Shown: in pieces, positions 7,423 to 14,832 of the stretch | How the letters are laid out: the number at the start of each line of letters is the position of its first letter | Position numbering within the stretch: position 1 is the first letter of the stretch | Assembly: GCA_038206985.1 (NCBI GenBank) | Contig: JBBRAH010000033.1 | Coordinates: 1-33,586, forward strand | Length of the DNA stretch: 33,586 bases | Origin: CAXMST01 sp038206985 | GTDB taxonomy: Bacteria; Actinomycetota; Thermoleophilia; Solirubrobacterales; 70-9 | Direction of reading: 5' to 3' | Position numbers and translations under genes: made by a program | Notes under the pieces: model-generated | Told to the model about the DNA's origin: nothing | The model's input: only the letters and a program-made list of their open reading frames with translations | Databases searched by the model: none

Positions 7423-8413
7423 TGGCGAGGACCCGATCGAGTGCCATCGCGGCAAACAGAAGGGCCAGGTAGGCGAGAGAACTCAGATACAGACGCAGCG
7501 CGGCCTGCTTGGACGGTTCCCGGGAAAGTCGCATCGCGAGCGTCAGGAAGCCCCCGCCCAGGACCAGCGCGGAGGCCAGGTAGAGCGCTCCGAGCATGCC
7601 GGTCACGAACGGGAGAACCGTGAATGCGACGAGCACGAACGAGTAGATCAGGATCTGGCGCCGCGTCTCCTTCTCGCCCCGGACGACCGGCAGCATCGGG
7701 ACACCGGTCTGCTCGTACTCGTCGCGGATCAGCAGGGCGAGCGCCCAGAAGTGGGGTGGCGTCCAGAGGAAGATGATCGCGAATGGATAGAGCGCCTCCG
7801 GCGTCAGGGTGCCCGTTGCCGCCGCCCAGCCGACGAGTGGCGGTACGGCCCCGGCGGCGCCGCCGATGACGATGTTCTGAGGCGTCCGCGGCTTCAGCCA
7901 CGCGGTGTAGATGAAGACATAGCCGAGCAGCCCGGTCATCGCGAGCACGGCCGCCAGCAGGTTGACCGTTACCCAGAGCTGGAGGAAGGCGCCGAGGCCC
8001 AGGGCGATGCCGAAGAGCAGGCCACGGACGGGGTCGATTCGGCCGGCCACCAGCGGCCGCCGCGCGGTCCGCTCCATCCGGGCGTCGACCTTGCGATCGA
8101 GGAAGTGGTTGATCGCGCCCGCGCCTCCGGCCGAGAGGTAGCCACCGAGGCAGGTCCAGAGGATCAGCGAAAGCGGCAGACCCTCGGGGCGCGCGACGAA
8201 CATCGTCGCCACCGTCGTCCAGAGCAAGAGGATGATGATCCGCGGCTTGGTGAGCGCGAAGTAGTCACGAGCTTTCGCCAGCACCCCACCATCGTGAGCG
8301 GCCGCCTCGGTCGGGCGCCGGCGGCCGCTGCGGCGGCCGTTGTGCTCGGCGCCGAGTTCGGGTGTTCCGGCGAGTGGCCCACGGCCGCGCTCGGCGATCC
8401 CTGCGGATTCCAT
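7418..8413 (-). CDS. ctaB: Protoheme IX farnesyltransferase (heme O synthase)
   Basis: A UbiA-family membrane prenyltransferase that adds farnesyl to heme B to make heme O, the precursor of heme A. It has 331 aa. A non-conserved polar N-terminus of about 45 residues is followed by TKPR and about eight or nine helices. The first Asp-rich motif is N102-x3-D106-x3-D110 followed by ERTARRPL. The second conserved block is YTAWLKPRTPQNIVIGG with PPLVGWAA. The ATG at 8413 is chosen because GAGGGGAG lies nine bases upstream, whereas a TTG two codons earlier sits too close to that site. It lies in the operon of the degenerate oxidase-like subunits, although its product is needed by the intact oxidase. 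Confidence 0.96.
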   Translation of the reverse strand: MESAGIAERGRGPLAGTPELGAEHNGRRSGRRRPTEAAAHDGGVLAKARDYFALTKPRIIILLLWTTVATMFVARPEGLPLSLILWTCLGGYLSAGGAGAINHFLDRKVDARMERTARRPLVAGRIDPVRGLLFGIALGLGAFLQLWVTVNLLAAVLAMTGLLGYVFIYTAWLKPRTPQNIVIGGAAGAVPPLVGWAAATGTLTPEALYPFAIIFLWTPPHFWALALLIRDEYEQTGVPMLPVVRGEKETRRQILIYSFVLVAFTVLPFVTGMLGALYLASALVLGGGFLTLAMRLSREPSKQAALRLYLSSLAYLALLFAAMALDRVLAI

Positions 8414-8415
8414 GC

Positions 8416-8550
8416 TCAAGCGCTCCCCTCGGCGCCCGGGTAGGCGTGGAGCTGAATGTGCGTCCCGCGGGACGCGTTCACGCTGGTGGGAAAGGGGCGC
8501 CGGGGCCGTGAGAGATCACCGGCTCCGCCGCCAATCTCGAAGGCAGCCAT
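8416..8550 (-). CDS. Possible 44-aa protein between the subunit-I-like gene and ctaB
   Basis: An open frame starts at ATG 8550, five bases after the upstream stop, and ends with TGA two bases before the ctaB ATG. The product is polar, rich in Gly, Arg and Pro, without a membrane helix or cysteine. The exact fit between two genes suggests translational coupling. The lack of a ribosome site and the high GC content, which makes chance frames common, keep the confidence low. Confidence 0.3.
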   Translation of the reverse strand: MAAFEIGGGAGDLSRPRRPFPTSVNASRGTHIQLHAYPGAEGSA

Positions 8551-8555
8551 CCCGA

Positions 8556-10481
8556 TCAGGCTACCGGGCCGTCGTCCTCGTCGGCTTCGGTCTCGCCGCC
8601 ATCGGCTTCGGAGGCGGGTTCCTCGCCCTCCGGGTAGTCGAGCTCCGAGGTGCCGCCGAATTCCTGCTCGGCGCCGGTATCGCCGTCCTCGGGCTCGGCC
8701 TCGACAGCCGCAGCCTCAGGATCGGGCTCACTCGCCGCTTGCTCCTCGGCAACGGATTCGCCGGCGGCGACTGCCACGGGCTCGGGAGCCGACTCGGTCC
8801 GGGCGGGGGGCAGCTGCAGGTCGGTGGAGCGACGTCGCACGGCCTCGCGGATGTCGCGGTAGGGCTCGTTGCTACGCACGTCGGGCACCAGGTCGAAGTT
8901 GTGCGGCGGGGCGGGAGAGAGCGCAAACCACTCGAGCGTGTCGCCGCCCCAGGCGTCGGGCCCCGCCTCGGTGCCGTTGTTGTAGCTCGCGGCAGCGTTG
9001 ACGAGAGTCAGGAGTACTCCCGCGGCCAGGACGAAAGCGCCGAGGCTGCTGAGCAGGTTGTAGAACGACATCCCGGTGTCGGAGAAGTACTCGTAGACAT
9101 CTACCGGCATGCCCTCGAGCCCTGCCAGCTGCGCGGGGATCACCATCAGCAGGGTGCCGCCGATGATCGCCCCGAAGGAGAGGCGGGCGAGCGAGGCGCC
9201 CATGTAGCGGCCGGTGATCTTGGGGAACCAGTAGTAGAGGGCCGCGAAACCGCCGAGTACGCCCGCACCGATCAGGGCGAAGTGCGTATCGCCCCAGGCG
9301 ACCATGGTGTTGTCCAACTGGCGGCCAACCGGGATCACCGACTGCGCCCACTCGCCGGCCAGGCCGATGATGATCAGCACCGCGGCGCCGAGCGCAAACG
9401 TCAGCGGGGGCCGCATCGAGGTCGAGCCGCCGCGTAACGTCGCGATCCAGTTGAAGATGATCAGCCCGGCCGGGATGACCGCAGCCAAAGCGACCAGCAT
9501 CGTGAAGTAGAGGAAGCCCGCCGCGATCGGGGCGCTGTACATGTTCTGCATCCAGGCGAGGACGCCGAGCACGGCAAAGGCCGCCATCGAGCCGGCGATC
9601 GTGCGCTGGCCGAAGTGGGGCTGGCGGGAGAAGGTGGAAAAGATCTCGGAGATCGCACCCATCGCGGAGACGATCACAACGACGTAGATCCCGGTGAAGA
9701 AGATGAAGGCGAGGTGCTCATACAGCAGCGGGGCGCCGCCTTCGCCGGTCTCGTAGAAGATCCCGTCGAAGTTCCGGTCGATGAACAGCATCGTGACCGC
9801 GGCGATCATGATCGGGCCGATGATCAGCAGGGTGTAGGAGACGATCGTCGCGGCGACGCTGAACAGCGGCACTCGGCGCCAGACCATGCCCGGCGCGCGG
9901 TTGAGGCGCACGGTGGCGATCATGTTGACGGCGAAGAAGACGAAGGCGAGGGCGACGAGGCCCACGCCGCAGGCCCAGGCGTCAACGCCGTGGCTGGTGC
10001 TGAAGACGTTGTCGGAAAGCGGCAGCAGCGCGAACGTTCCCGCTTCGGCCGGCCGCCAGAGGAAGCTGCCGTAGATGGTCAGCCCGCCCATGAGATAGGT
10101 CCAGTAGGAGAGCGCGTTGACGCGTGGCAGCGCCACCGCGCGGGCGCCGATCTGCAGCGGCACGATGTGCGAGATCAGCCCGAGGAACAGCGGTACCGCG
10201 AAGAGCAGGACGGAGGTCACTCCGTAGGCGCTCAGCAGTCGATCGAAGATAGCCGGCCGGATGATCGTCGCCTCGGGGATGATCAGCTGGATCCGCATGG
10301 CGACCAGCAGCGTCACCGCGGCGGCGAGGAAGGTCAGGGCCGTTGCGATGAACATCCGGCCGACGGCTTTGTGGTCGCCGCTGGTTGCGAGCTGGACCGA
10401 GCCGGATCGCCCGGCGCCGTCGTCAAGGAGCTCGGTGACGACCTCGGGGTGGCTGCCCGCTGTGTGCAGAGGAGGCGTCAT
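8556..10481 (-). CDS. Heme-copper oxidase subunit I homologue lacking metal ligands
   Basis: A 641-aa protein with about 12 helices and clear CtaD signatures: VPLQIGARAVALPRVNALSY, ISEIFSTFSRQP and YYWFPKITGRYMG. The catalytic residues are replaced. The low-spin heme His in helix II is Tyr86. In GHPEVY the CuB His is Thr263, the channel Glu is Ile265 and the cross-linked Tyr is Val267. The CuB His-His pair is Gln312-Asn313. The heme a3 His is Asp398. Only the second heme a His (His400) remains. The K-channel Lys is Ile341, and the D-channel Asp is absent. A tail of about 120 residues is acidic and Ala/Glu/Pro rich. The ATG overlaps the previous stop and has GGAGAGGAG. The frame is intact and the fold is conserved, so this is a maintained non-catalytic paralogue rather than a decayed gene. 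Confidence 0.93.
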   Translation of the reverse strand: MTPPLHTAGSHPEVVTELLDDGAGRSGSVQLATSGDHKAVGRMFIATALTFLAAAVTLLVAMRIQLIIPEATIIRPAIFDRLLSAYGVTSVLLFAVPLFLGLISHIVPLQIGARAVALPRVNALSYWTYLMGGLTIYGSFLWRPAEAGTFALLPLSDNVFSTSHGVDAWACGVGLVALAFVFFAVNMIATVRLNRAPGMVWRRVPLFSVAATIVSYTLLIIGPIMIAAVTMLFIDRNFDGIFYETGEGGAPLLYEHLAFIFFTGIYVVVIVSAMGAISEIFSTFSRQPHFGQRTIAGSMAAFAVLGVLAWMQNMYSAPIAAGFLYFTMLVALAAVIPAGLIIFNWIATLRGGSTSMRPPLTFALGAAVLIIIGLAGEWAQSVIPVGRQLDNTMVAWGDTHFALIGAGVLGGFAALYYWFPKITGRYMGASLARLSFGAIIGGTLLMVIPAQLAGLEGMPVDVYEYFSDTGMSFYNLLSSLGAFVLAAGVLLTLVNAAASYNNGTEAGPDAWGGDTLEWFALSPAPPHNFDLVPDVRSNEPYRDIREAVRRRSTDLQLPPARTESAPEPVAVAAGESVAEEQAASEPDPEAAAVEAEPEDGDTGAEQEFGGTSELDYPEGEEPASEADGGETEADEDDGPVA

Positions 10482-11353
10482 GGGGTGGGCTCCTCTCCGG
10501 AGTCTCCGCCTGTCTCCAGTTCAACGCCGGGAGCGGTTCCGTCTTCAACGGCTGCCTTGACGGCTGCCTGTGCTTCCTGGATGCCCTCGGCCTGGGTACC
10601 GAGCCAGGCCTGGTACTCGTCGGGCTCCACGACGGTGACACGGGCGCGCATTACCGGGTAGCCGGGCCCGGAGAAAGTGGTCGAGGTGCCTTCGAAGCTG
10701 CCCGTCTCATCGGCCTTGAACCAGGCTTTGTTGCTGCTGCCGGGGACCGCGTCCGCCATGCCACCGAGCGCGGGCACCCACCACGTGTGGAGGACGTCGA
10801 TGCTCTCGATATCCAGTACGACGGCGGTGTCCACAGGGACGACCATCTCGTAGTAGCTGAAGGTTCCGTCCGGGTACTCGTAGCGCCACAGCCACTGCTG
10901 CCCGGACACCCTGATGTTGAGCGGCTTGGCATCCGCCGGGATCTGCAGATCGGTCTGGGCGGTGAGCAGGCCGTCAGGGCCGGTGCCCTCAACCTCCGAG
11001 GAAGACTCGGTCATGACGATGCCAAAGACGAAGACGATCAGCGCGAGGACGCTGAGCCCGGCGGCGACGCGGGTCTGCAGCGAGCTGGTGCCTCGTGTGC
11101 GACGGGGCTCGGGGGCAGCGCCGCGGCCGCGGACCGCGCTCAATAGCCCACCGACCAGCGCGATCGCGAGCAGCAGCGAAATCACGACCATCACGATGTA
11201 GGCGGTCTGCGTGTCCTCGGCGCCCGGGGAGACGGGGGAGGCGGGCGTCAATCCTCCCGCCATGGCACTCGCGGGCAGCCCTACGACTGCCACGAGGGCT
11301 GCAGCGGCGACGATCGCGCTGCGGAGAAAGACTGTCCTGCGGGGAGCCTGCAA
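10478..11353 (-). CDS. Cytochrome oxidase subunit II homologue lacking CuA ligands
   Basis: A 291-aa exported membrane protein. It has an N-terminal signal segment (about 10-32), two further helices (about 51-73 and 96-114) and a C-terminal cupredoxin domain. Family marks are QQWLWRYEYPDG (aromatic patch) and DVLHTWWVPALGG. In the CuA loop the first His (His189) and the last Met (Met235) remain, but both cysteines are Ser224 and Ser228, the Glu is Thr226 and the second His is Tyr232. No CuA site can form. The start is a TTG at 11353, nine bases after a TAGAAT box. The stop overlaps the subunit I-like ATG. A Glu/Gly tail follows the domain. Confidence 0.92.
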   Translation of the reverse strand: MQAPRRTVFLRSAIVAAAALVAVVGLPASAMAGGLTPASPVSPGAEDTQTAYIVMVVISLLLAIALVGGLLSAVRGRGAAPEPRRTRGTSSLQTRVAAGLSVLALIVFVFGIVMTESSSEVEGTGPDGLLTAQTDLQIPADAKPLNIRVSGQQWLWRYEYPDGTFSYYEMVVPVDTAVVLDIESIDVLHTWWVPALGGMADAVPGSSNKAWFKADETGSFEGTSTTFSGPGYPVMRARVTVVEPDEYQAWLGTQAEGIQEAQAAVKAAVEDGTAPGVELETGGDSGEEPTP

Positions 11354-11362
11354 GGCGGCGCC

Positions 11363-11368
11363 ATTCTA
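11363..11368 (-). promoter_or_regulatory. -10 box (TAGAAT) of the oxidase-like operon
   Basis: TAGAAT on the minus strand, nine bases before the TTG start at 11353. It is divergent from the box at 11479. Confidence 0.5.
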
Positions 11369-11478
11369 TGCGCCCGCCCCGCCGGATGCAGCGCCGCCGG
11401 CTCCGGGTAACTCGCACGTGAGCCGCAAAGCGCCTGACGAGAGGCATCCGCGGACGGTTCCGCCGGCCCGGCGACTCC

Positions 11479-11484
11479 TATACT
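11479..11484 (+). promoter_or_regulatory. -10 box (TATACT) of the PAP2-like gene
   Basis: TATACT nine bases before the TTG start at 11494, without a ribosome site. Confidence 0.5.
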
Positions 11485-11493
11485 CGCCGCCCG

Positions 11494-12453
11494 TTGAGCC
11501 GCCTCAAGCCTCAAGCAACATCCAAGCGCGGCGGTCTCCGTCACGCGGTCCGCGCCACAGCTGCCGCTGCGGTCGTCGCATCTGTCGTCGTCCCTCTGTT
11601 GCGCAAGCGCCTGCGGATCCCCGCTGAGGCGACAGTGGCCGCGACGGTTGCCGGTCCGGTGGGCACAGCGATTCTCTGGCCGCGCACCAAACCCCGCGAC
11701 GCGGTGCTCTTCGCTCAGCAGATGTGGGCCTTCACGGTGGTCCACGAGATCCCCTACGACAATCCGGAGCGCCTGCGCGAGCGCCTCAAGGTGCGCTACC
11801 CGGTTCGCGCGGACCGGGTGATCGGAATGGGGCGTCTGCCCAACTGGCGCCTGCAGAAGTGGTTCGCCCGGGGGGACGGGCCGAACGCCTTCGACCGCCT
11901 CCTCACCTTCGCGCATTGGGCCTGGTTCCTGGAGCCGCATGCGTCGTTGCTCTTCATCCTGACCTGCGACAACGCGAGGTTCGCGCGGGCGGCTCGGCAG
12001 ATGGCGGCCGCCTATGACCTGGGTTGCGCCGGCTACTTCGCTGTCCCGACCGCACCGCCCTGGTGGGCTTCGGAGAACGGCTACACCGGTGATGAGAAGG
12101 TCAAGCGCCTCATGGTCGAGGTCGGTGAGGAGGTCTGGGGCGACGTTTGGCCGCACCTGTACAAGTCCTTCGGCGGCAACCCCTGGGCTGCGATGCCCTC
12201 GCTGCACTTCGGGGCCTCCGTCCTTTCGGCGATCCTGCTCAGCGAGTCGAACCGGACCGCCGGGATCGTCGGTTGGACCTATGCCGGCGTCCTTGGCCTG
12301 GCCCTGGTGCACCTGGGTGAGCACTACGTGCTCGACCTGTTCGCGGGACTGGCGCTCGTCGCGCTCGTGCGTCGCGGCGAGCCCCTGGCCGAGCCTCTGG
12401 CGCTGGCAATCAGCGACGCGATCCAGAAGCTCGAGCGGACCGCCAACGGTTGA
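11494..12453 (+). CDS. PAP2-superfamily membrane phosphatase / phosphotransferase
   Basis: A 319-aa membrane protein of the inositol-phosphotransferase (Aur1/Ipt1-like) branch of the PAP2 superfamily. The catalytic pair of motifs is present: AMPSLHFGAS (Ser and His) and, about 50 residues later, HLGEHYVLDLFAG (His and Asp). A more divergent N-terminal region has a basic head and one or two helices, and a central part contains PYDNPERL and VIGMGRLPNW. The family acts on lipid phosphates or transfers phospho-headgroups at the membrane, and the substrate here is unknown. The TTG start follows a TATACT box, giving a leaderless mRNA. Confidence 0.83.
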   Translation: MSRLKPQATSKRGGLRHAVRATAAAAVVASVVVPLLRKRLRIPAEATVAATVAGPVGTAILWPRTKPRDAVLFAQQMWAFTVVHEIPYDNPERLRERLKVRYPVRADRVIGMGRLPNWRLQKWFARGDGPNAFDRLLTFAHWAWFLEPHASLLFILTCDNARFARAARQMAAAYDLGCAGYFAVPTAPPWWASENGYTGDEKVKRLMVEVGEEVWGDVWPHLYKSFGGNPWAAMPSLHFGASVLSAILLSESNRTAGIVGWTYAGVLGLALVHLGEHYVLDLFAGLALVALVRRGEPLAEPLALAISDAIQKLERTANG

Positions 12454-12503
12454 GTCGCTCCGGCCTCCCGTGAGGCCGTGGGCGTTCAGGTCGGGTCCGC
12501 GGT

Positions 12504-12509
12504 TACTCT
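12504..12509 (+). promoter_or_regulatory. -10 box (TACTCT)
   Basis: TACTCT nine bases before the ATG at 12519. Confidence 0.45.
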
Positions 12510-12518
12510 GCACCCGGC

Positions 12519-13706
12519 ATGCCTGAGAGTCAGCGCGAGCGTGAGGAGGAACTGCTGGAGCCGCTTATGGGGGCTCTGGTGGACTCGGCCGCGGACGAGG
12601 ACGACCCCAGTGATGACGCCGAGCCTTCGTTCTTCGAGGATCCGGGACAGATCACAAAGACTCTGCTGATCGTCGGTGTGCTGGTGGCGGCTATTTACAT
12701 CCTCGTGCCCAAGCTCGCCGGCCTCGACGATGCGATCGCCAAGCTCGGCGAGGCGCAGCGCAGCTGGATCGCGGTCGCGGTGCTCGCGAACGTCTTCGCG
12801 TTCGGCTCCTACGTCGCGCTGTTCCGCGGCGTCGTCGGCGAGCACATGGCGGAGAAGCTGAACTGGAGCGAGAGCTACCAGATCACGATGGCCGGACTCG
12901 CTGCCACCCGGCTCTTCTCCGCCGGAGGGGCGGGCGGCATCATCCTCACCTACTGGGCACTGCGGAAGGCCGGCATGCGTCGCCAGGAATCGGCGCTGCG
13001 TATGGTCACCTTCCTCGTCCTGCTCTACGCCGTCTATATCGCCGGCGTGATCATTTTCGGCATCCTGTTGCGCGTCGGCGTCGTCCCCGGCGATGGGCCG
13101 GTGAGCATGACGATCGTGCCCGCCTCGATCGCCGCTGGGGTGGTCGTCGCGGTCGTCCTGATCGCGCTGGTGCCGGATGATCTACAGCGACGCTTCAGTG
13201 CCTCGAGCGGCGAGGGCCGCTGGAGCCGGGCCATGCATTGGCTTGCGGCGCTGCCGGCAACCCTCTCCGGAGGCATCCGCACGAGCTGGGACTTCGTCCG
13301 CTACCCGCGCCGCGGCTGGGTTGCGATCTTCGGTGCGGCCGGGTTCTGGGCCGCGAACATCACGATTCTCTGGGCGAGCTTCAAGTCGCTGGGCGTCTCG
13401 CCGCCGCTCGGCGAGATCGTGCTCGGCTTCTTCGTCGGCATGGCCGCGAACCTGGCGCCGGCGCCGGCCGGGGTCGGCGCGGTGGACGGCGGACTGATCG
13501 GCTCCTTCGCGATCTTCGGCTATGGCCTCGAGACTGTGATCGCCGCAGTGCTCATCTATCGGCTGATCGCCTTCTACCTGCCCGTGCCGCCGGGGATCGT
13601 CGCCTTCTTCCAGTTGCGGCGCACGGTAGCCCGCTGGGAGCAGGAGCGGGAAGCAGCCCATGCCGATCGTCTGCCCGGAGGGACTGGACCGATACCCACT
13701 TCATAA
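12519..13706 (+). CDS. Lysylphosphatidylglycerol-synthase-TM-family membrane protein
   Basis: A 395-aa protein of the UPF0104 / LPG_synthase_TM family, the flippase-like domain of MprF and related AglD proteins. An acidic N-terminus of about 45 residues precedes about eight helices. Family marks are LAATRLFSAGGAGGI, GFFVGMAANLAPAPAGVGAVDGG (given here as separate pieces GFFVGMAANL and APAPAGVGAVDGG) and a final YRLIAFYLPVPPG. The aminoacyl-transferase domain of MprF is absent, so a lipid-transport or glycolipid role is more likely than lysine transfer. It follows the PAP2-like gene by 65 bp, and the two may act in the same lipid pathway (inference). Confidence 0.87.
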   Translation: MPESQREREEELLEPLMGALVDSAADEDDPSDDAEPSFFEDPGQITKTLLIVGVLVAAIYILVPKLAGLDDAIAKLGEAQRSWIAVAVLANVFAFGSYVALFRGVVGEHMAEKLNWSESYQITMAGLAATRLFSAGGAGGIILTYWALRKAGMRRQESALRMVTFLVLLYAVYIAGVIIFGILLRVGVVPGDGPVSMTIVPASIAAGVVVAVVLIALVPDDLQRRFSASSGEGRWSRAMHWLAALPATLSGGIRTSWDFVRYPRRGWVAIFGAAGFWAANITILWASFKSLGVSPPLGEIVLGFFVGMAANLAPAPAGVGAVDGGLIGSFAIFGYGLETVIAAVLIYRLIAFYLPVPPGIVAFFQLRRTVARWEQEREAAHADRLPGGTGPIPTS

Positions 13707-13747
13707 AGTAAAGTAGGGACTGCCCCCGGCCGCCTCACCTCGCGGCC
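13704..13747 (+). promoter_or_regulatory. Candidate promoter and leader hairpin before the thioredoxin-reductase-like gene
   Basis: Two overlapping TAAAGT boxes (13704-13709 and 13709-13714) cover the upstream gene's stop. They are followed by a perfect 6-bp hairpin GGCCGC/GCGGCC (13728-13733, 13742-13747). This would give a leader of about 60 nt. Confidence 0.3.
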
Positions 13748-13776
13748 ACAACCGAGACCCGGAATCGAGGAACAGC

Positions 13777-14766
13777 GTGAGCGAGCAAGACAAGATCGAG
13801 AACGTGATCATCATCGGCGGAGCATGCGCCGGCTACAGCGCGGCCACCTACGCCTCTCGCGCCGAACTCGACCCACTCGTCATCGAGGGTTTCCAGTGGG
13901 GCGGTCAGCTTCAGAACACCACCGACGTGGAGAACTACGCCGGGTTCCCTGAGGGGATCATGGGCCCGGAGCTGATGAACAAGTTCCGCGCCCAGGCCGA
14001 GCGCTTCGGCACGCGCTTCATCACCGATGACGCGACCCGCGTCGAGCTCAGCGACGGCGGCATCCAGAAGGTCTGGGTCGGCGACGACCTCTACCGCGCC
14101 CGCTCGGTGATTTTGGCCATGGGGGCTCAGCCCAAGCGGCTGGGGATCCCCGGTGAGATCGAGCTGGGTGGCGCGGGTGTCTCGACCTGCGGCGTCTGTG
14201 ACGGCGCCTTCTTCAAGGGTCGCGACGTGGTCGTCGTCGGCGGCGGCGACTCGGCGATGGAGGATGCGATCTTCGTCTCCAAATTCGCCGACAAGCTCAC
14301 GGTGATCCATCGCCGTCCCGAGTTCAGAGCCTCGAAGATCATGCAGGAGCGCGCCGAGGAGCGTTCGAATATCGAGTTCAAGACCCCGTTCGCGCCGGAG
14401 GAGTTCGTCGGGGTCGACGGCAAGCTCCAGAGCGTCCGCCTCGTCAACTCCGAGACCGGCGAGAAGGAGGAGCTGGAGATCGGCGGAGCCTTCGTCGCGA
14501 TCGGCCACACGCCCGGCTCCGAGCTCGTCGAGGGCCAGATCGATCTGCACGACAACAGCTACGTAAAGGTCGACGAGCCCTCCACACGGACCAATCTCCT
14601 GGGCGTGTTCGCCGTCGGCGACCTCGTGGACTTCACCTACCGGCAGGCGGTCACCGCCGCCGGCAGCGGTTGCCGCGGCGCCCTCGACGCCGAGTGGTAC
14701 CTGCGCGACACCCCGCCCACCGACGAGGAGTCCGAAGTCGGCGTGGGGTCCAAGGCAGAGGCCTGA
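13777..14766 (+). CDS. Thioredoxin-disulfide-reductase-like flavoprotein
   Basis: A 329-aa FAD/NADPH enzyme of the TrxB family, which passes electrons from NADPH to a disulfide partner. The FAD-binding N-terminus reads IIGGACAGYSAATYASRAE, so the usual GSGPAG is GGACAG, with Ala and Cys in place of the second Gly and Pro. The redox pair is C138-G-V-C141 followed by DGAFF. The NADPH loop is VGGGDSAMEDA with the 2'-phosphate-binding HRR. The C-terminal FAD block is GVFAVGDLVD. It starts with GTG after GAGGAAC. An acidic tail of about 20 residues follows. The altered FAD loop may change flavin binding or make this a related reductase. Confidence 0.9.
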   Translation: MSEQDKIENVIIIGGACAGYSAATYASRAELDPLVIEGFQWGGQLQNTTDVENYAGFPEGIMGPELMNKFRAQAERFGTRFITDDATRVELSDGGIQKVWVGDDLYRARSVILAMGAQPKRLGIPGEIELGGAGVSTCGVCDGAFFKGRDVVVVGGGDSAMEDAIFVSKFADKLTVIHRRPEFRASKIMQERAEERSNIEFKTPFAPEEFVGVDGKLQSVRLVNSETGEKEELEIGGAFVAIGHTPGSELVEGQIDLHDNSYVKVDEPSTRTNLLGVFAVGDLVDFTYRQAVTAAGSGCRGALDAEWYLRDTPPTDEESEVGVGSKAEA

Positions 14767-14820
14767 GCCGCGGGCCGGGCTCGCCGGTGGACGTCGTCCG
14801 TCGCCCGCGGGCCGGGGTCG

Positions 14821-14826
14821 TAACCT
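14821..14826 (+). promoter_or_regulatory. -10 box (TAACCT)
   Basis: TAACCT six bases before the ATG at 14833, with no ribosome site between them. Confidence 0.5.
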
Positions 14827-14832
14827 GATCGC

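Noticed and set aside
7088..8443. Long plus-strand open frame opposite ctaB
   Set aside because: Arg/Gly/Asp-rich shadow with no motif or helices. ctaB and the two small membrane genes on the other strand explain this DNA.
8556..11353. Ligand loss explained by sequencing or frame errors
   Set aside because: Both frames are intact over their full length. Conserved fold residues stand on both sides of each replaced ligand, and the changes are scattered single-codon replacements.
11281..12513. Minus-strand open frame opposite the PAP2-like gene
   Set aside because: Arg/Gln/Glu-rich without motifs. The plus strand has catalytic PAP2 motifs.
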